Below are positions 54,709 through 63,851 of a DNA stretch of 64,000 nt, one piece after another (positions within the stretch are counted from its first letter, which is position 1; the number at the start of each line of letters is the position of its first letter). The notes below the pieces were generated by a model. The model did no database searches. It was not told the origin of the DNA and saw only the letters and a program-made list of their open reading frames with translations. The translations under genes were made by a program, and so were the position numbers. Origin of the DNA: Hyphomicrobium denitrificans 1NES1 (GTDB lineage Bacteria; Pseudomonadota; Alphaproteobacteria; Rhizobiales; Hyphomicrobiaceae); the NCBI RefSeq assembly GCF_000230975.2, contig NC_021172.1, positions 3,224,001 to 3,288,000 of the forward strand. The letters are read 5' to 3'.

Positions 54709-55713
54709 ATGTTATTGTCATTTCAAGGCTTACTTCGCGTGACGATCTTGGCGGCGCTGGCCTTTGCCTTTGCCGGGATCGAGACTGCGCGCGCGCTGAC
54801 TATCGAACTCAAGGACGTTGCGGCCGACCGGGTCGAGCGCCAGCGCGCGGCGGCGGCCGGGGCGCTGCCCCTTCCAGGAACGCCGAATGTCGCCTTCTTG
54901 CAGGAACGGCTGCGGGACAAGGGCGTGACACTCGCCGATCCGATCCTCATCAGAATTTTCAAGGCCGAGTCCGAGCTCGAAATCTGGAAGCAGAAAGGCG
55001 ACGCCTACGTCCTCTTTGCAACGTATCCAATCTGCCACTGGTCCGGGACACTCGGGCCGAAAATGCGCGACGGTGACCGGCAGGCTCCTGAAGGTTATTA
55101 CACCCTGACCCGTTCGCAGACGCGCCATGTCGGGCGCTGGCCGAGGTCGCTCGACCTTGGTTTTCCGAACCTCCTGGATCAATCGCAGGCGCGGACGGGT
55201 TCAAGCATCCTGATTCACGGCGGCTGCTCATCCATCGGCTGCTTCGCGATGACCAATCCGGTATCGGATGAAATTCATCAATTGACGGTCGCGGCGATGG
55301 ACGGCGGCGAACAGATCGTGCCGGTGCACGTATTTCCGTTTCGCATGACCGACAAAAACCTGTCGGCACAGATTTCATCTCCGTGGAAGGCGTTCTGGAC
55401 CAATCTCAAGGACGGATACGATCTTTTCGACCGGACGAAGCGCCCGCCGATCATCAGCGTATGCGGCGGGCGCTATATTTTCCGGGAGGCACAGGCGAGG
55501 GAATCGTCGGGGCCGCTCGAAGCTTGCGGACCGACTCTGACCGCCATCCGCGAGCAGGATCAGTGGCTGCAGGACGTCCCATATCCGACGCCCTTGGTAC
55601 CAAGGCTCGCAGCGCAATCGACGGAAACGACCCGGCCGATTCCGCAGCTTCAGTCGAGCCTCGACAGCGAGGCGCCGGCGGTGCCGACGTTTTCCTGGCC
55701 ACTCATTCGCTGA
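54709..55713 (+). CDS. L,D-transpeptidase (YafK-like), third copy
   Basis: 334 aa. N-terminal signal or anchor (about 8-24, AALAFAFAGIETARA). Catalytic block HGGCSSIGCFAMTN, then VSVCGGRYIF-type end (ISVCGGRYIF). A longer, Pro-rich C-terminal tail follows. The ATG at 54709 has little ribosome-binding sequence upstream, so expression may differ from the first two copies. Confidence 0.86.
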   Translation: MLLSFQGLLRVTILAALAFAFAGIETARALTIELKDVAADRVERQRAAAAGALPLPGTPNVAFLQERLRDKGVTLADPILIRIFKAESELEIWKQKGDAYVLFATYPICHWSGTLGPKMRDGDRQAPEGYYTLTRSQTRHVGRWPRSLDLGFPNLLDQSQARTGSSILIHGGCSSIGCFAMTNPVSDEIHQLTVAAMDGGEQIVPVHVFPFRMTDKNLSAQISSPWKAFWTNLKDGYDLFDRTKRPPIISVCGGRYIFREAQARESSGPLEACGPTLTAIREQDQWLQDVPYPTPLVPRLAAQSTETTRPIPQLQSSLDSEAPAVPTFSWPLIR

Positions 55714-55803
55714 CGCGCCGTTTCGACTGCGCAACTTGCCTCGCGCGGTCTGACTTGCGATAGAAGCGCGAGCTCATCGCAGACAGCGAAGGATCGCGGA
55801 CAC

Positions 55804-56385
55804 ATGGCAGAGAAGACCATCGCCAAGCGTGTGGAAATTTTACTCGAAAACCTGCTGTTCAGCTCACGTTGGCTGCTGGCGCCGTTTTACTTCGGGCTTG
55901 CGATCTCGCTCTTCGTGCTGCTTATCAAGTTTCTGATGGAGCTATTGCACCTCGCGCAGGGGGCATTCGTTTCCACCGAATCGGACGTGATCCTGGGTCT
56001 TCTGACGCTCGTCGACCTTACGCTGACCGGATCGCTGCTGATCATCGTCATCTTCTCGGGCTACGAGAATTTCGTTTCGCGAATGGATCATTCGACCCAC
56101 GGCGACCGTCCGGAATGGATGGGCACGATTGATTTCTCAGCGCTGAAGCTCAAGATGCTATCATCGATCGTCGCGATTTCCGCCGTACAGCTCCTGCGCC
56201 AGTTCATGTCGCTCGGCACCGTTACCCCCGAGCGCGAGAAGGAGTTGATGTGGCTGGTCATCATCCATCTCGTGTTTGTCGTCTCGAGCGTGCTTCTCGC
56301 ACTCTCGGATAGAATTGCGGGCGGTGGACACAGCGACGGGGGCGACGCCTCGAAGCAGGAGCCGTCAAATATTGCAAACCCCTGA
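55804..56385 (+). CDS. YqhA-family (TIGR00645) membrane protein
   Basis: 193 aa with four predicted helices. The family signature is recognisable: LFSSRWLLAPFYFGLAISL at residues 18-38, then LTLVDLTLTGSLLIIVIFSGYENFVS and the DRPEWMGTIDFSALK block. Function unknown; found in many proteobacteria. The last 20 residues are polar. Confidence 0.92.
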   Translation: MAEKTIAKRVEILLENLLFSSRWLLAPFYFGLAISLFVLLIKFLMELLHLAQGAFVSTESDVILGLLTLVDLTLTGSLLIIVIFSGYENFVSRMDHSTHGDRPEWMGTIDFSALKLKMLSSIVAISAVQLLRQFMSLGTVTPEREKELMWLVIIHLVFVVSSVLLALSDRIAGGGHSDGGDASKQEPSNIANP

Positions 56386-56456
56386 TCCGACGCGGATATA
56401 GACATCTCGTCGGTATCGGGAACGGATATATCTCTTCCCCATTCAGAACCGAAATC

Positions 56457-57353
56457 ATGAATGCAATATGGCAAAATCAAAGGTTTCTCCTCTGCCGGCC
56501 GCGTGGTGGAATGAACGATACCTTGTGTCAAATATCGAAATGCTGGAAATATGCGTCGAGCTTCGAACGCATATTAATAGTCGATACTCCGGATTCCGGA
56601 TTACGCGGCGATTTCTCCAAATTTTTTGAACCGAGAGAAAATATTCGAACAAAAATGCTTACCGCGAGTGATGATATTTACGAATTCCTAAATCAACTCT
56701 CTTGTTTTCCAGCCGAATTGCGCGGCAAGCTTCACCTTCCAAATATCTCTCTTTATACGCCGTCCAATTACGTTCTAAGAAGTGATCATTCCGTACGTCT
56801 ATCGTTTGATTTTTCCAAAGATCACGAACAAGCTCTTCTTGTTCACGAACAATGTGGCGGAGGACACGATTCTTTCGAAATTCTGGAAAACTTATATATA
56901 TCGTCCGAAATTCGTCCGCTGGTCCTCGATCGTATTCGGCATCTCAACGGCAAATACTGCGCGGTCCATGTGCGAAATACGGACCTGAAAACCGACTATA
57001 AGGCCTTATTCAGCAGGATTTTACCTGAAATACACACTCAGAAATTGCTCGTTTGCAGTGACGATGCTGCCGTTATTGCGTATGCTCGAAGCTTTTTCAG
57101 CTCACTAGAAATTCTATATTCAAGTGAAATACCGGACACGCAAGGGAAACCTCTTCATTATCTCGGTGGTCCCAAGAACCATGCCATCGACGCCATTGTG
57201 GATCTCATTGCTCTTGGAAATTCCGAGAAGCTTTTCTTCTCTTCCTCGACCAGAGGCTATCCTTCAGGATTTTCAAATTTAGCCGCGCATCTTTCGCGAA
57301 ACAAACATCTAATCCAAGATTTGCTTCGGTTTCCGAGCCCCATCTCAGTCTGA
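56457..57353 (+). CDS. Fucosyltransferase-like glycosyltransferase, AT-rich
   Basis: 298 aa. Rossmann-like GT-B pattern of the fucosyltransferase superfamily: an N-terminal GGMNDTLCQISKCW, a central AVHVRNTDLKTDY resembling the HxRxxD motif, LLVCSDDAAVIAYAR, and a C-terminal IDAIVDLIALGNSEKLFFSS ending in a Ser-rich SGFSNLA. No signal peptide. Base composition differs: line 57001-57060 is 25/60 G+C, against 38/60 in a sampled secA line. Probable acquired gene; substrate (LPS or capsule) unknown. Confidence 0.6.
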   Translation: MNAIWQNQRFLLCRPRGGMNDTLCQISKCWKYASSFERILIVDTPDSGLRGDFSKFFEPRENIRTKMLTASDDIYEFLNQLSCFPAELRGKLHLPNISLYTPSNYVLRSDHSVRLSFDFSKDHEQALLVHEQCGGGHDSFEILENLYISSEIRPLVLDRIRHLNGKYCAVHVRNTDLKTDYKALFSRILPEIHTQKLLVCSDDAAVIAYARSFFSSLEILYSSEIPDTQGKPLHYLGGPKNHAIDAIVDLIALGNSEKLFFSSSTRGYPSGFSNLAAHLSRNKHLIQDLLRFPSPISV

Positions 57354-57403
57354 CGAAACGGAGACTGATACACCGCACCCAACGGTACACGAACGAATAT
57401 CCG

Positions 57404-57424
57404 CGCCTCGCCTCATGCGAGGCG
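57404..57424. other. Hairpin between the GT gene and secA
   Basis: CGCCTCGC-CTCAT-GCGAGGCG, an 8-bp perfect stem between convergent genes. No T-tract on either strand; possible bidirectional 3' end. Confidence 0.4.
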
Positions 57425-57542
57425 ACAATCTCAAAATTACTTCGCCGTTGGCCGATTGCGCACCGTTGAAGGCCGTGACTCCGTAGCCGAATCCGGCCGG
57501 CTCCGTCATCCCGTCTTATGCGGCCAACGCGCGCAGCCACCA

Positions 57543-60494
57543 CTAATCCATCTTGCCGTGGCAGTGCTTGTATTTTTTGCCCGAGCCGCATGGGCAAAGG
57601 GCGTTGCGGGACACGCGTCCCCACGTGGCAGGGTCGTTCGGGTCAACGGAACCTTCACTGCGGCGGCTTTGAATCGGTGCGCGCTTTTCGGGCTCAGGCG
57701 GGGCGTTGCGGCGGGCGCGGGCGCCCGCAATGGCGGCGTCCGCCATTGCCAGCTCAGGGTCTCGCTCGAACTCATCGAATCCCGTCGTCGCATCCACGTG
57801 ATGCGCCATCATCGGCGGCAGATCGACGGGTTGCAAAGCAGGTTGATCCTCGGGCGGCGCAAGCTCGACATGCATCAGCTGGCCCGTCACGTTCTCGCGC
57901 AGGCGGCCGAGCATGTTCTCGAACAGGATGAATGCTTCACCTTTATATTCGATCAGCGGGTCCTTCTGGCCGTAGGCACGGAAGCCGATGACCTGACGCA
58001 AGTGCTCGAGCGTTACCAAATGCTCGCGCCACAGATGATCGAGCGTCTGCAACAGCACCATCTTCTCGATCTGGCGATAAAGCTCGGGGCCGAGCTCGTT
58101 CGTCTTTGCCTCAACCTTGGCGTCGACCGCAGCTCTAATGCGTTCCTTTATTTCTTCGTCCGCAATGCCTTCCTCGGCAGCCCAGGCCTCGATCGGCAGA
58201 TCGAGGGCGAAGATCTCTTGGACCTGCTCCCTCAGCCCTGCGGTATCCCACTGCTCTGCATAAGCCGTTGGCGGAATGAACCGCGTCACGAGCTGGTCAA
58301 TCAGCTCATTGCGAAGCTCTATGATGGTTTCGGAGACATCATCCTGACCCATGATCTCGAGACGCTGATCGAAAATGACCTTGCGTTGATCATTCATCAC
58401 GTCGTCGTACTTCAGGATCTGCTTGCGGATGTCGAAGTTGCGCTGCTCGACCTTCTTCTGGGCGGTTTCGAGCGACTTGTTCATCCAAGGATGCGTGATC
58501 GCTTCGCCTTCCTTGAGACCGAGGGTCTGCAGCACCTTGTCCATGCGCTCCGAGCCGAAGATGCGCATGAGATCGTCGTCGAGCGCCAGATAGAATTTGG
58601 AGCGGCCGGGATCGCCCTGACGGCCGGAACGGCCGCGGAGCTGGTTGTCGATACGCCGGCTTTCATGGCGTTCCGTGGCGAGCACGTAGAGACCGCCGGC
58701 TTCGAGCGCTTTCTGCTTATTCTCGGCAACATCGGCGACGAGTTCGGTACGCTTCTTCGCGATAGCCGCTTCATCGGGGGCTGAGCCTTTCGCGGTTTCC
58801 TCTGCGATCCAGTCGCGCAGCCGAAACTCGGCGTTGCCGCCGAGCTGAATGTCGGTACCACGGCCAGCCATGTTCGTCGCAATCGTCACGGCGCCAGGAA
58901 CGCCGGCCTGAGCAACGATATTCGCTTCCTGCTCGTGATAGCGCGCGTTCAGGACGTTATGTTCGATGGCTTGTTTCTTGCCCTTCGACTCCGTGGCGAA
59001 TTTCGTCAACAGCGCCGCCATATCGGTGAAGTGCTTGCGCAGGTGTTCGTCCTTGCCGGGCCTCAGCTCCGCCGCCTGCTTCTCAAGCGAGCGAGCCAGA
59101 TCGCGAAGATATTTGTGATCGTTCAGAAGCTCCGCGAGTTGCTCGGACTTCTCGATCGACGTGGTGCCGACGAGAATTGGCTGACCGCGATGCTTTGCTT
59201 CTGCAATTGACTGCACGATCGCCGCCAGTTTTTCCTTCTGCGTGCGATAGATTTCGTCGTCTTCGTCGATGCGCCGGACCGGAAGGTTCGTCGGAATATC
59301 AACGACCTGGAGGCCATAGATGTCCATGAACTCATCGGCTTCCGTCATCGCCGTGCCGGTCATGCCGCCAAGCTTTTTGTAAAGACGGAAGTAATTCTGG
59401 AAAGTGATCGAAGCGAGCGTCTGGTTCTCGGGCTGAATCTCGACGTGCTCTTTGGCTTCGAGAGCCTGATGCAGACCTTCCGAATAGCGGCGGCCGGGCA
59501 TCATGCGGCCGGTGAACTCGTCGATGATGACGACCTCGCCGCCTTTGATGATGTAATCCTTATCGCGCTGGAACAGCTTATGCGCCTTCAGCGCCTGATT
59601 GAGATGGTGGACGATCGTGACATTATCGATGTCGTACAACGTGCCCGTCAGCATGCCGGCTTCGGCGAGGGCATTCTCCATTTTCTCGTTGCCGGCTTCG
59701 GTGAAAGATACCTGACGCTGCTTTTCGTCCAGCTCGAAATCGGCGGGCTCGACGATCTTCATCAACTCGTCGATCGTTTGATAGAGTTCGGCACGATCTT
59801 CGAGCGGGCCAGAAATGATGAGCGGTGTGCGCGCTTCGTCGATCAGGATCGAGTCGACCTCGTCCACGATCGCGTAAACGTGCGGGCGCTGCACCATCTC
59901 TTCCCGGTTCATCTTCATGTTGTCGCGAAGATAATCGAAGCCGAGCTCGTTGTTCGTGCCGTAGGTCACGTCGCAGGCGTAAGCGATCTTGCGCTGCTCA
60001 TCGGTCATGTCGTGGACGATGCAGCCCACGGTCAGTCCGAGAAAACGATAGACCTGACCCATCCATTCGGCGTCGCGTTTGGCGAGATAGTCGTTAACGG
60101 TCACGACATGCACGCCTTTGCCCGCCAGGGCATTGAGATAGACCGGAAGCGTTGCGACGAGCGTCTTACCTTCGCCGGTTCGCATTTCGGCGATGTCGCC
60201 CTGATGGAGAACCATGCCGCCGATCAGCTGAACGTCGAAATGCCGCTGACCCAGCGTACGTTTGGCCGCCTCTCGGACCGTGGCGAAGGCCGGGACGAGC
60301 AAATCGTCCAGGGTCTTGCCTTCCTCAAGTTCTTTACGGAAAGCCTCGGTCCGAGCCCTCAGTTCATCATCCGTCAGAGCCTGGACTTCGTTTTCGAGTG
60401 CATTGATGGCCGCAACCCGGCCTCTGTAACTCTTGACCTTCCGCTCATTCGACGAACCGAAGATTTTCGAAGCGAAGCCACCGAACGAGAGCAT
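57543..60494 (-). CDS. secA: Preprotein translocase ATPase SecA
   Basis: 983 aa, motor of the Sec pathway at the inner membrane. N-terminus [14 protein letters not shown] matches alphaproteobacterial Sec[17 protein letters not shown] (Walker A), [19 protein letters not shown], a central [10 protein letters not shown] and [14 protein letters not shown] motif VI. The C-terminal zinc-binding [14 protein letters not shown] for SecB/phospholipid contact is present. ATG 60494 is chosen; an ATG at 60560 would add 22 atypical residues. The AGGACGG ribosome-binding site overlaps the stop of an upstream ORF. Confidence 0.97.
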   Translation of the reverse strand: MLSFGGFASKIFGSSNERKVKSYRGRVAAINALENEVQALTDDELRARTEAFRKELEEGKTLDDLLVPAFATVREAAKRTLGQRHFDVQLIGGMVLHQGDIAEMRTGEGKTLVATLPVYLNALAGKGVHVVTVNDYLAKRDAEWMGQVYRFLGLTVGCIVHDMTDEQRKIAYACDVTYGTNNELGFDYLRDNMKMNREEMVQRPHVYAIVDEVDSILIDEARTPLIISGPLEDRAELYQTIDELMKIVEPADFELDEKQRQVSFTEAGNEKMENALAEAGMLTGTLYDIDNVTIVHHLNQALKAHKLFQRDKDYIIKGGEVVIIDEFTGRMMPGRRYSEGLHQALEAKEHVEIQPENQTLASITFQNYFRLYKKLGGMTGTAMTEADEFMDIYGLQVVDIPTNLPVRRIDEDDEIYRTQKEKLAAIVQSIAEAKHRGQPILVGTTSIEKSEQLAELLNDHKYLRDLARSLEKQAAELRPGKDEHLRKHFTDMAALLTKFATESKGKKQAIEHNVLNARYHEQEANIVAQAGVPGAVTIATNMAGRGTDIQLGGNAEFRLRDWIAEETAKGSAPDEAAIAKKRTELVADVAENKQKALEAGGLYVLATERHESRRIDNQLRGRSGRQGDPGRSKFYLALDDDLMRIFGSERMDKVLQTLGLKEGEAITHPWMNKSLETAQKKVEQRNFDIRKQILKYDDVMNDQRKVIFDQRLEIMGQDDVSETIIELRNELIDQLVTRFIPPTAYAEQWDTAGLREQVQEIFALDLPIEAWAAEEGIADEEIKERIRAAVDAKVEAKTNELGPELYRQIEKMVLLQTLDHLWREHLVTLEHLRQVIGFRAYGQKDPLIEYKGEAFILFENMLGRLRENVTGQLMHVELAPPEDQPALQPVDLPPMMAHHVDATTGFDEFERDPELAMADAAIAGARARRNAPPEPEKRAPIQSRRSEGSVDPNDPATWGRVSRNALCPCGSGKKYKHCHGKMD

Positions 60495-60507
60495 CTTGAA
60501 ATCCGTC

Positions 60508-60621
60508 CTAAACGTCAGCGTCAGCCCGGACGTTTTGAAGCGTCTGAGCGAGGGTTGCATTCAATTGAGGTTTCCGTTCAGCAAAAAATGCGCGGCAAGG
60601 GTCTCCCCGCCACGCCTGCAT
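60508..60621 (-). CDS. Candidate upstream ORF in the secA leader
   Basis: 37 codons plus stop, ATG at 60621 with GAGGGAA six bases upstream. It ends TAG 13 bases before the secA ATG, and the stop overlaps the secA ribosome-binding site, so translational coupling is likely if it is translated. A terminator lies inside its first 13 codons. The residues show no hydrophobic signal and no RAPP-type arrest motif. Reality needs testing. Confidence 0.45.
   Translation of the reverse strand: MQAWRGDPCRAFFAERKPQLNATLAQTLQNVRADADV
60582..60615 (-). terminator. Intrinsic terminator inside the secA leader
   Basis: Minus-strand stem GCGTGGCGGGG with CCTTGCCGCGC: eleven continuous pairs counting three G-U, loop AGAC, followed by A and six T. 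No leftward gene lies upstream (the PPIase gene is divergent), so it can only act on a transcript started in the secA leader. Confidence 0.75.
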
Positions 60622-60682
60622 CACGTTCCCTCGGCACTTTCACGTGGTCCGAACGGGCCGAAACCCGCGCCGATCTGGGGCA

Positions 60683-60712
60683 GACATAAGAACTCGCCCC
60701 CCCGACTGTCAA
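60683..60712 (-). promoter_or_regulatory. Candidate secA promoter
   Basis: Minus-strand TTGACA (60707-60712), 18-base spacer, then TATGTC (60683-60688). The -35 box is perfect; the -10 is weak. Predicted transcript start near 60676, giving a leader of about 180 nt that contains the terminator and upstream ORF. Confidence 0.4.
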
Positions 60713-60891
60713 TGTTCAGAACCCTGTCTCCAAGCGTTCAAGTTTTACCGCGCTGTTCAAATATTAACTTGGTTTTCCCACCCCAGGCCGCTATCGAGGT
60801 CAGTCTGCTTGCAGCATGTGCGGACGGACACCGCTATGGGTCGAATTTCGGTCCAGCGGACATTCTCATCCCCAATTCGGAGCTTATACCC
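60713..60891. other. Divergent control region secA / PPIase gene
   Basis: About 180 bases; must hold the rightward promoter. A TATTAA near 60767 could be a -10 box, but I find no convincing -35. No further gene seen. Confidence 0.4.
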
Positions 60892-61833
60892 ATGAAGCGC
60901 ATCGCCCCTACCGCCTTTACGGTCGCATTTGCGATCACGCTTCTGGGCGCACCGGTCATGCAAGCCTTCGCAGAGGATAAAGTCGTCGCCACAATCGACG
61001 GCAAGCCGATTACGGACGGCGATCTTGCCGTCGCGGAGAGCGAGATCGGCAGCGATATGGGGACTATGCCAGGCCCGCAGAAGCGCGCATCTCTGCTCGA
61101 ATTCCTCATCGACAATCAGCTTTTCGCAGAAGCAGCCGAAAAGCAAAAGCTCGCCGAGGGTCCCGACTTCGAAACCCGTCTCAACTATTTGAAGCGCCGG
61201 GCATTGAGAGAACTTTATTTCGAGAAGGTCATCAAGGCGTCCGTCACCGATGCAGACGCGCGCAAAATTTATGACGACCAGGTGAAGCTTTTAAAGCCTG
61301 AAGAAGAGGTTTCGGCGCGCCACATCCTAGTGGAAACCGAAGAGCAAGCCAAAGAGCTTAAGGCAAAGCTCGATAAGGGTGCTGATTTTGCCCAGCTTGC
61401 CAAAGAAAACTCGAAAGATCCGGGCTCGAAAGACGACGGCGGCAATCTTGGCTACTTCGGCCACGGACAGATGGTGCCTCAGTTCGAAGACATCGTGTTC
61501 AAGTTGAAGAAAGGCGAGGTTTCCGATCCGGTCAAAACCCAGTTTGGCTGGCACCTCGTCAAACTCGAAGATCGCCGGACGAAACAGCCACCGGCCTTTG
61601 AAATCGTGAAGGACCGGATCGTGCAGTCGTTGCTGCTGCAGAAGGCGCAGAAGACGGCAGTGGAACTCCGCGCGAAGGCGAAGATCGATGTGGTCGATCC
61701 CGACATCAAGAAGACGGTCGACGACAGGAATGCAATGATCTCCAAGCAATCGGCCCCAGGTGCGGCTCCTTCAACCGCACCGACTTCCGAAGCTCCGGCG
61801 GGCGAAGCGCCGAAGGACACACCGAAACCATAA
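60892..61833 (+). CDS. Parvulin-type periplasmic peptidyl-prolyl isomerase
   Basis: 313 aa with a signal peptide (about 1-26, ending MQAFA). A SurA/PrsA-like N-terminal helical domain (about 30-130) precedes a parvulin domain (about 135-235): VSARHILVETEEQAKELK, SKDPGSKDDGGNLGYFGHGQMVPQFE and TQFGWHLVKLED. The tail is Ala/Pro/Lys-rich. Foldase for exported proteins; next to secA, which suits the job. The ATG at 60892 is chosen from the signal peptide; the open frame runs upstream to 60433 without support. Confidence 0.9.
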   Translation: MKRIAPTAFTVAFAITLLGAPVMQAFAEDKVVATIDGKPITDGDLAVAESEIGSDMGTMPGPQKRASLLEFLIDNQLFAEAAEKQKLAEGPDFETRLNYLKRRALRELYFEKVIKASVTDADARKIYDDQVKLLKPEEEVSARHILVETEEQAKELKAKLDKGADFAQLAKENSKDPGSKDDGGNLGYFGHGQMVPQFEDIVFKLKKGEVSDPVKTQFGWHLVKLEDRRTKQPPAFEIVKDRIVQSLLLQKAQKTAVELRAKAKIDVVDPDIKKTVDDRNAMISKQSAPGAAPSTAPTSEAPAGEAPKDTPKP

Positions 61834-61868
61834 GTCCTCTGGCGACCCCAGAACCGTTCGATTTCTGT

Positions 61869-61897
61869 ATCGGGCCGCTTGATTATGGCGGCCCGAT
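61869..61897 (+). terminator. Hairpin between the PPIase gene and argJ
   Basis: Perfect 10-bp stem ATCGGGCCGC/GCGGCCCGAT, 9-base loop, followed by CTGTTTC. The T-tract is short, so termination may be partial and argJ may be partly cotranscribed. Confidence 0.55.
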
Positions 61898-61934
61898 CTG
61901 TTTCACGGAGCCTCGCGCCAGAGCGGAGGTTCCC

Positions 61935-63182
61935 ATGGGCAAAATCACAGGCGTTTCACCCTTTGCGCCGTCAGTTCTTGTGAAGCTCCCACCAATCGAG
62001 GGTGTAGCATTCGCAACGGCCGAGGCCGGCATTCGTTACAAGAAACGCACCGATCTTCTGCTCGCGGTGCTGGATGAAGGCACATCGGTCGCCGGGGTCT
62101 TGACCCAGTCGAAGACGGCGTCGGCACCTGTGCTTCTCTGCCGCAAGAACCTCAAGAAGGGCTCGGCTCGGGCGCTCGTCGTCAATTCCGGCAACGCCAA
62201 TGCCTTTACCGGTAAAAGGGGGCGTGAGGCCGTCGATATTACAGTCGAGCACGCGGTCGAAGCCGTCGGCTGCAAGCCGCACGATGTTTTCGTTGCGTCG
62301 ACCGGCGTCATCGGCGAGCCGCTCGATGCGGCGAAATTTGCGCACCTTCTCGCAGATCTCGCAGAAAGCGTGGAGGCCGATGCGTTCGAGGCGGCCGCGC
62401 GCGCAATCATGACGACCGACACGTATCCGAAGCTCGCGACGCGGAAGGCCGTGATCGGCGGCACGGAAGTTACGATCAACGGCTTCTGCAAAGGCGCCGG
62501 CATGATCGCGCCCGACATGGCGACGATGCTGTGCTTCATCTTCACCGATGCGGCGGTGCCGGCCGATGTTTTGCAGGATCTCGTCGGCGCACACGTCAAG
62601 ACGACCTTCAATTGCATGACGGTCGACGGCGACACGTCGACAAGCGACACATGCCTCGTTTTCGCGACAGGAAGCGCCGCAGAGCGCGGCCAGAAACCCG
62701 TAACGAAAGCCAAGTCCAAAAAGCTTAAGCCGTTCTCGGACGCGCTTCACGATCTGATGCGTGATCTCGCCATCCAGGTGGCCAAGGACGGCGAAGGGCT
62801 TTCAAAATTCGTGACCTTCGAGGTTGAAGGGGCCAAGTCCTGGGAGGCAGCGCGGGCTATTGCACTCGCCTGCGCCAACTCGCCCATCCTCAAGACGGCC
62901 ATTGCGGGAGAAGATCCCAATTGGGGCCGAGTCGTCATGGCAGTCGGAAAATCCGGGCAAGCTGCGGATCGCGACAAGCTCACCATCTGGTTCGGTCCGC
63001 ACTGCGTTGCGCGCGACGGCGAGCGCGCTCCGGACTATGACGAAAGCACTGCGGCGGCCTACATGAAGAACCGCGAAATCGTGATCCGCATCGCGGTGGG
63101 CGTCGGCAAGGCTTCGGCAACGGTCTGGACTTGTGACCTGACACACGACTATGTGTCGATCAATGCGGACTATCGGAGCTGA
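61935..63182 (+). CDS. argJ: Bifunctional ornithine acetyltransferase / N-acetylglutamate synthase
   Basis: 415 aa. Transfers acetyl from N-acetylornithine to glutamate (cyclic arginine pathway). The self-cleavage site is present: MIAPDMATMLCFIF, where cleavage before the Thr of ATML gives the active beta chain. VNSGNANAFTG and TVDGDTSTSDT match the family. GGAGG before the ATG. Neighbouring mutT and secA are the standard alphaproteobacterial context. Confidence 0.95.
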   Translation: MGKITGVSPFAPSVLVKLPPIEGVAFATAEAGIRYKKRTDLLLAVLDEGTSVAGVLTQSKTASAPVLLCRKNLKKGSARALVVNSGNANAFTGKRGREAVDITVEHAVEAVGCKPHDVFVASTGVIGEPLDAAKFAHLLADLAESVEADAFEAAARAIMTTDTYPKLATRKAVIGGTEVTINGFCKGAGMIAPDMATMLCFIFTDAAVPADVLQDLVGAHVKTTFNCMTVDGDTSTSDTCLVFATGSAAERGQKPVTKAKSKKLKPFSDALHDLMRDLAIQVAKDGEGLSKFVTFEVEGAKSWEAARAIALACANSPILKTAIAGEDPNWGRVVMAVGKSGQAADRDKLTIWFGPHCVARDGERAPDYDESTAAAYMKNREIVIRIAVGVGKASATVWTCDLTHDYVSINADYRS

Positions 63183-63194
63183 ACGTATAGACGG

Positions 63195-63851
63195 ATGGAT
63201 AAGGCTTTCTGGACGGAGCGCTGGAAACGGCGCGAGATTGGATTTCATCAGCCCCACATTCACGAGCAGCTGAAACGGTTCTGGCCAACACTCGGTCTGC
63301 CCGTCGCGAGCGCTGTTTTCGTACCGCTTTCGGGCAAGAGTTGCGACATGATCTGGCTTGCGACGCAAGGGCATCGTGTCATCGGGGTCGAGCTTTCCGA
63401 AGTTGCGGTCCAGGAATTCTTCAAGGACGGCGGACAGACACCGGAGGTCAGATCGGAAGGGCCTTTTGATGTTTTTTCGGCCGGGCCGTTCAATCTCTAC
63501 CGCGGCGACTTTTTTGAAACGCCGGCCGAGATTCTGAAAGATATCGTCGCTGTTTATGACCGGGCGGCCTTGGTTGCGTTACCTCCCCAATTAAGGGCCC
63601 GCTATGCTGAAAAGCTCACGCACATAATCCCGCAGAAAGCTCTCATCTTCCTCGTCGCGCTCGACTATCCGGAAAACGAAATATCCGGTCCGCCGTTCTC
63701 GGTTACGCGCAGTGAAGTTGAGCGTCTTTACGGCGATACGTTCGACATCCAAGTGCTCGAAGCTCGCGATGGGCTTGAGGCCAGCGGCAACCTTCGACGG
63801 CGCGGTGTCACCCGGCTGCAGGAAACGGCGTACCTGCTGAGGCGGCGATGA
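63195..63851 (+). CDS. tpm: Thiopurine S-methyltransferase family protein
   Basis: 218 aa SAM-dependent methyltransferase of the TPMT class: WTERWKRREIGFHQPHIHEQLKRFW (family start with W-x3-W and the GFH block), VFVPLSGKSCDMIWLA (motif I, PLSGKS), VIGVELSEVAVQEFF, YDRAALVALPPQLR. Bacterial members methylate thiols or oxyanions such as tellurite or selenite in some species; the native substrate here is unknown. Its stop overlaps the mutT start by four bases. Confidence 0.92.
   Translation: MDKAFWTERWKRREIGFHQPHIHEQLKRFWPTLGLPVASAVFVPLSGKSCDMIWLATQGHRVIGVELSEVAVQEFFKDGGQTPEVRSEGPFDVFSAGPFNLYRGDFFETPAEILKDIVAVYDRAALVALPPQLRARYAEKLTHIIPQKALIFLVALDYPENEISGPPFSVTRSEVERLYGDTFDIQVLEARDGLEASGNLRRRGVTRLQETAYLLRRR

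Noticed and set aside
57447..57528. 8-bp inverted repeat GTTGGCCG / CGGCCAAC flanking the 3' side of secA
   Set aside because: The arms are 66 bases apart and short, and chance occurrence in GC-rich sequence is likely. Not reported as a mobile-element end.
60508..60621. SecM- or ApdP-type arrest peptide before secA
   Set aside because: The upstream ORF has no signal or transmembrane segment and no FxxxxWIxxxxGIRAGP or RAPP motif, so a force-sensing arrest peptide is not supported. Only the attenuation idea is kept.
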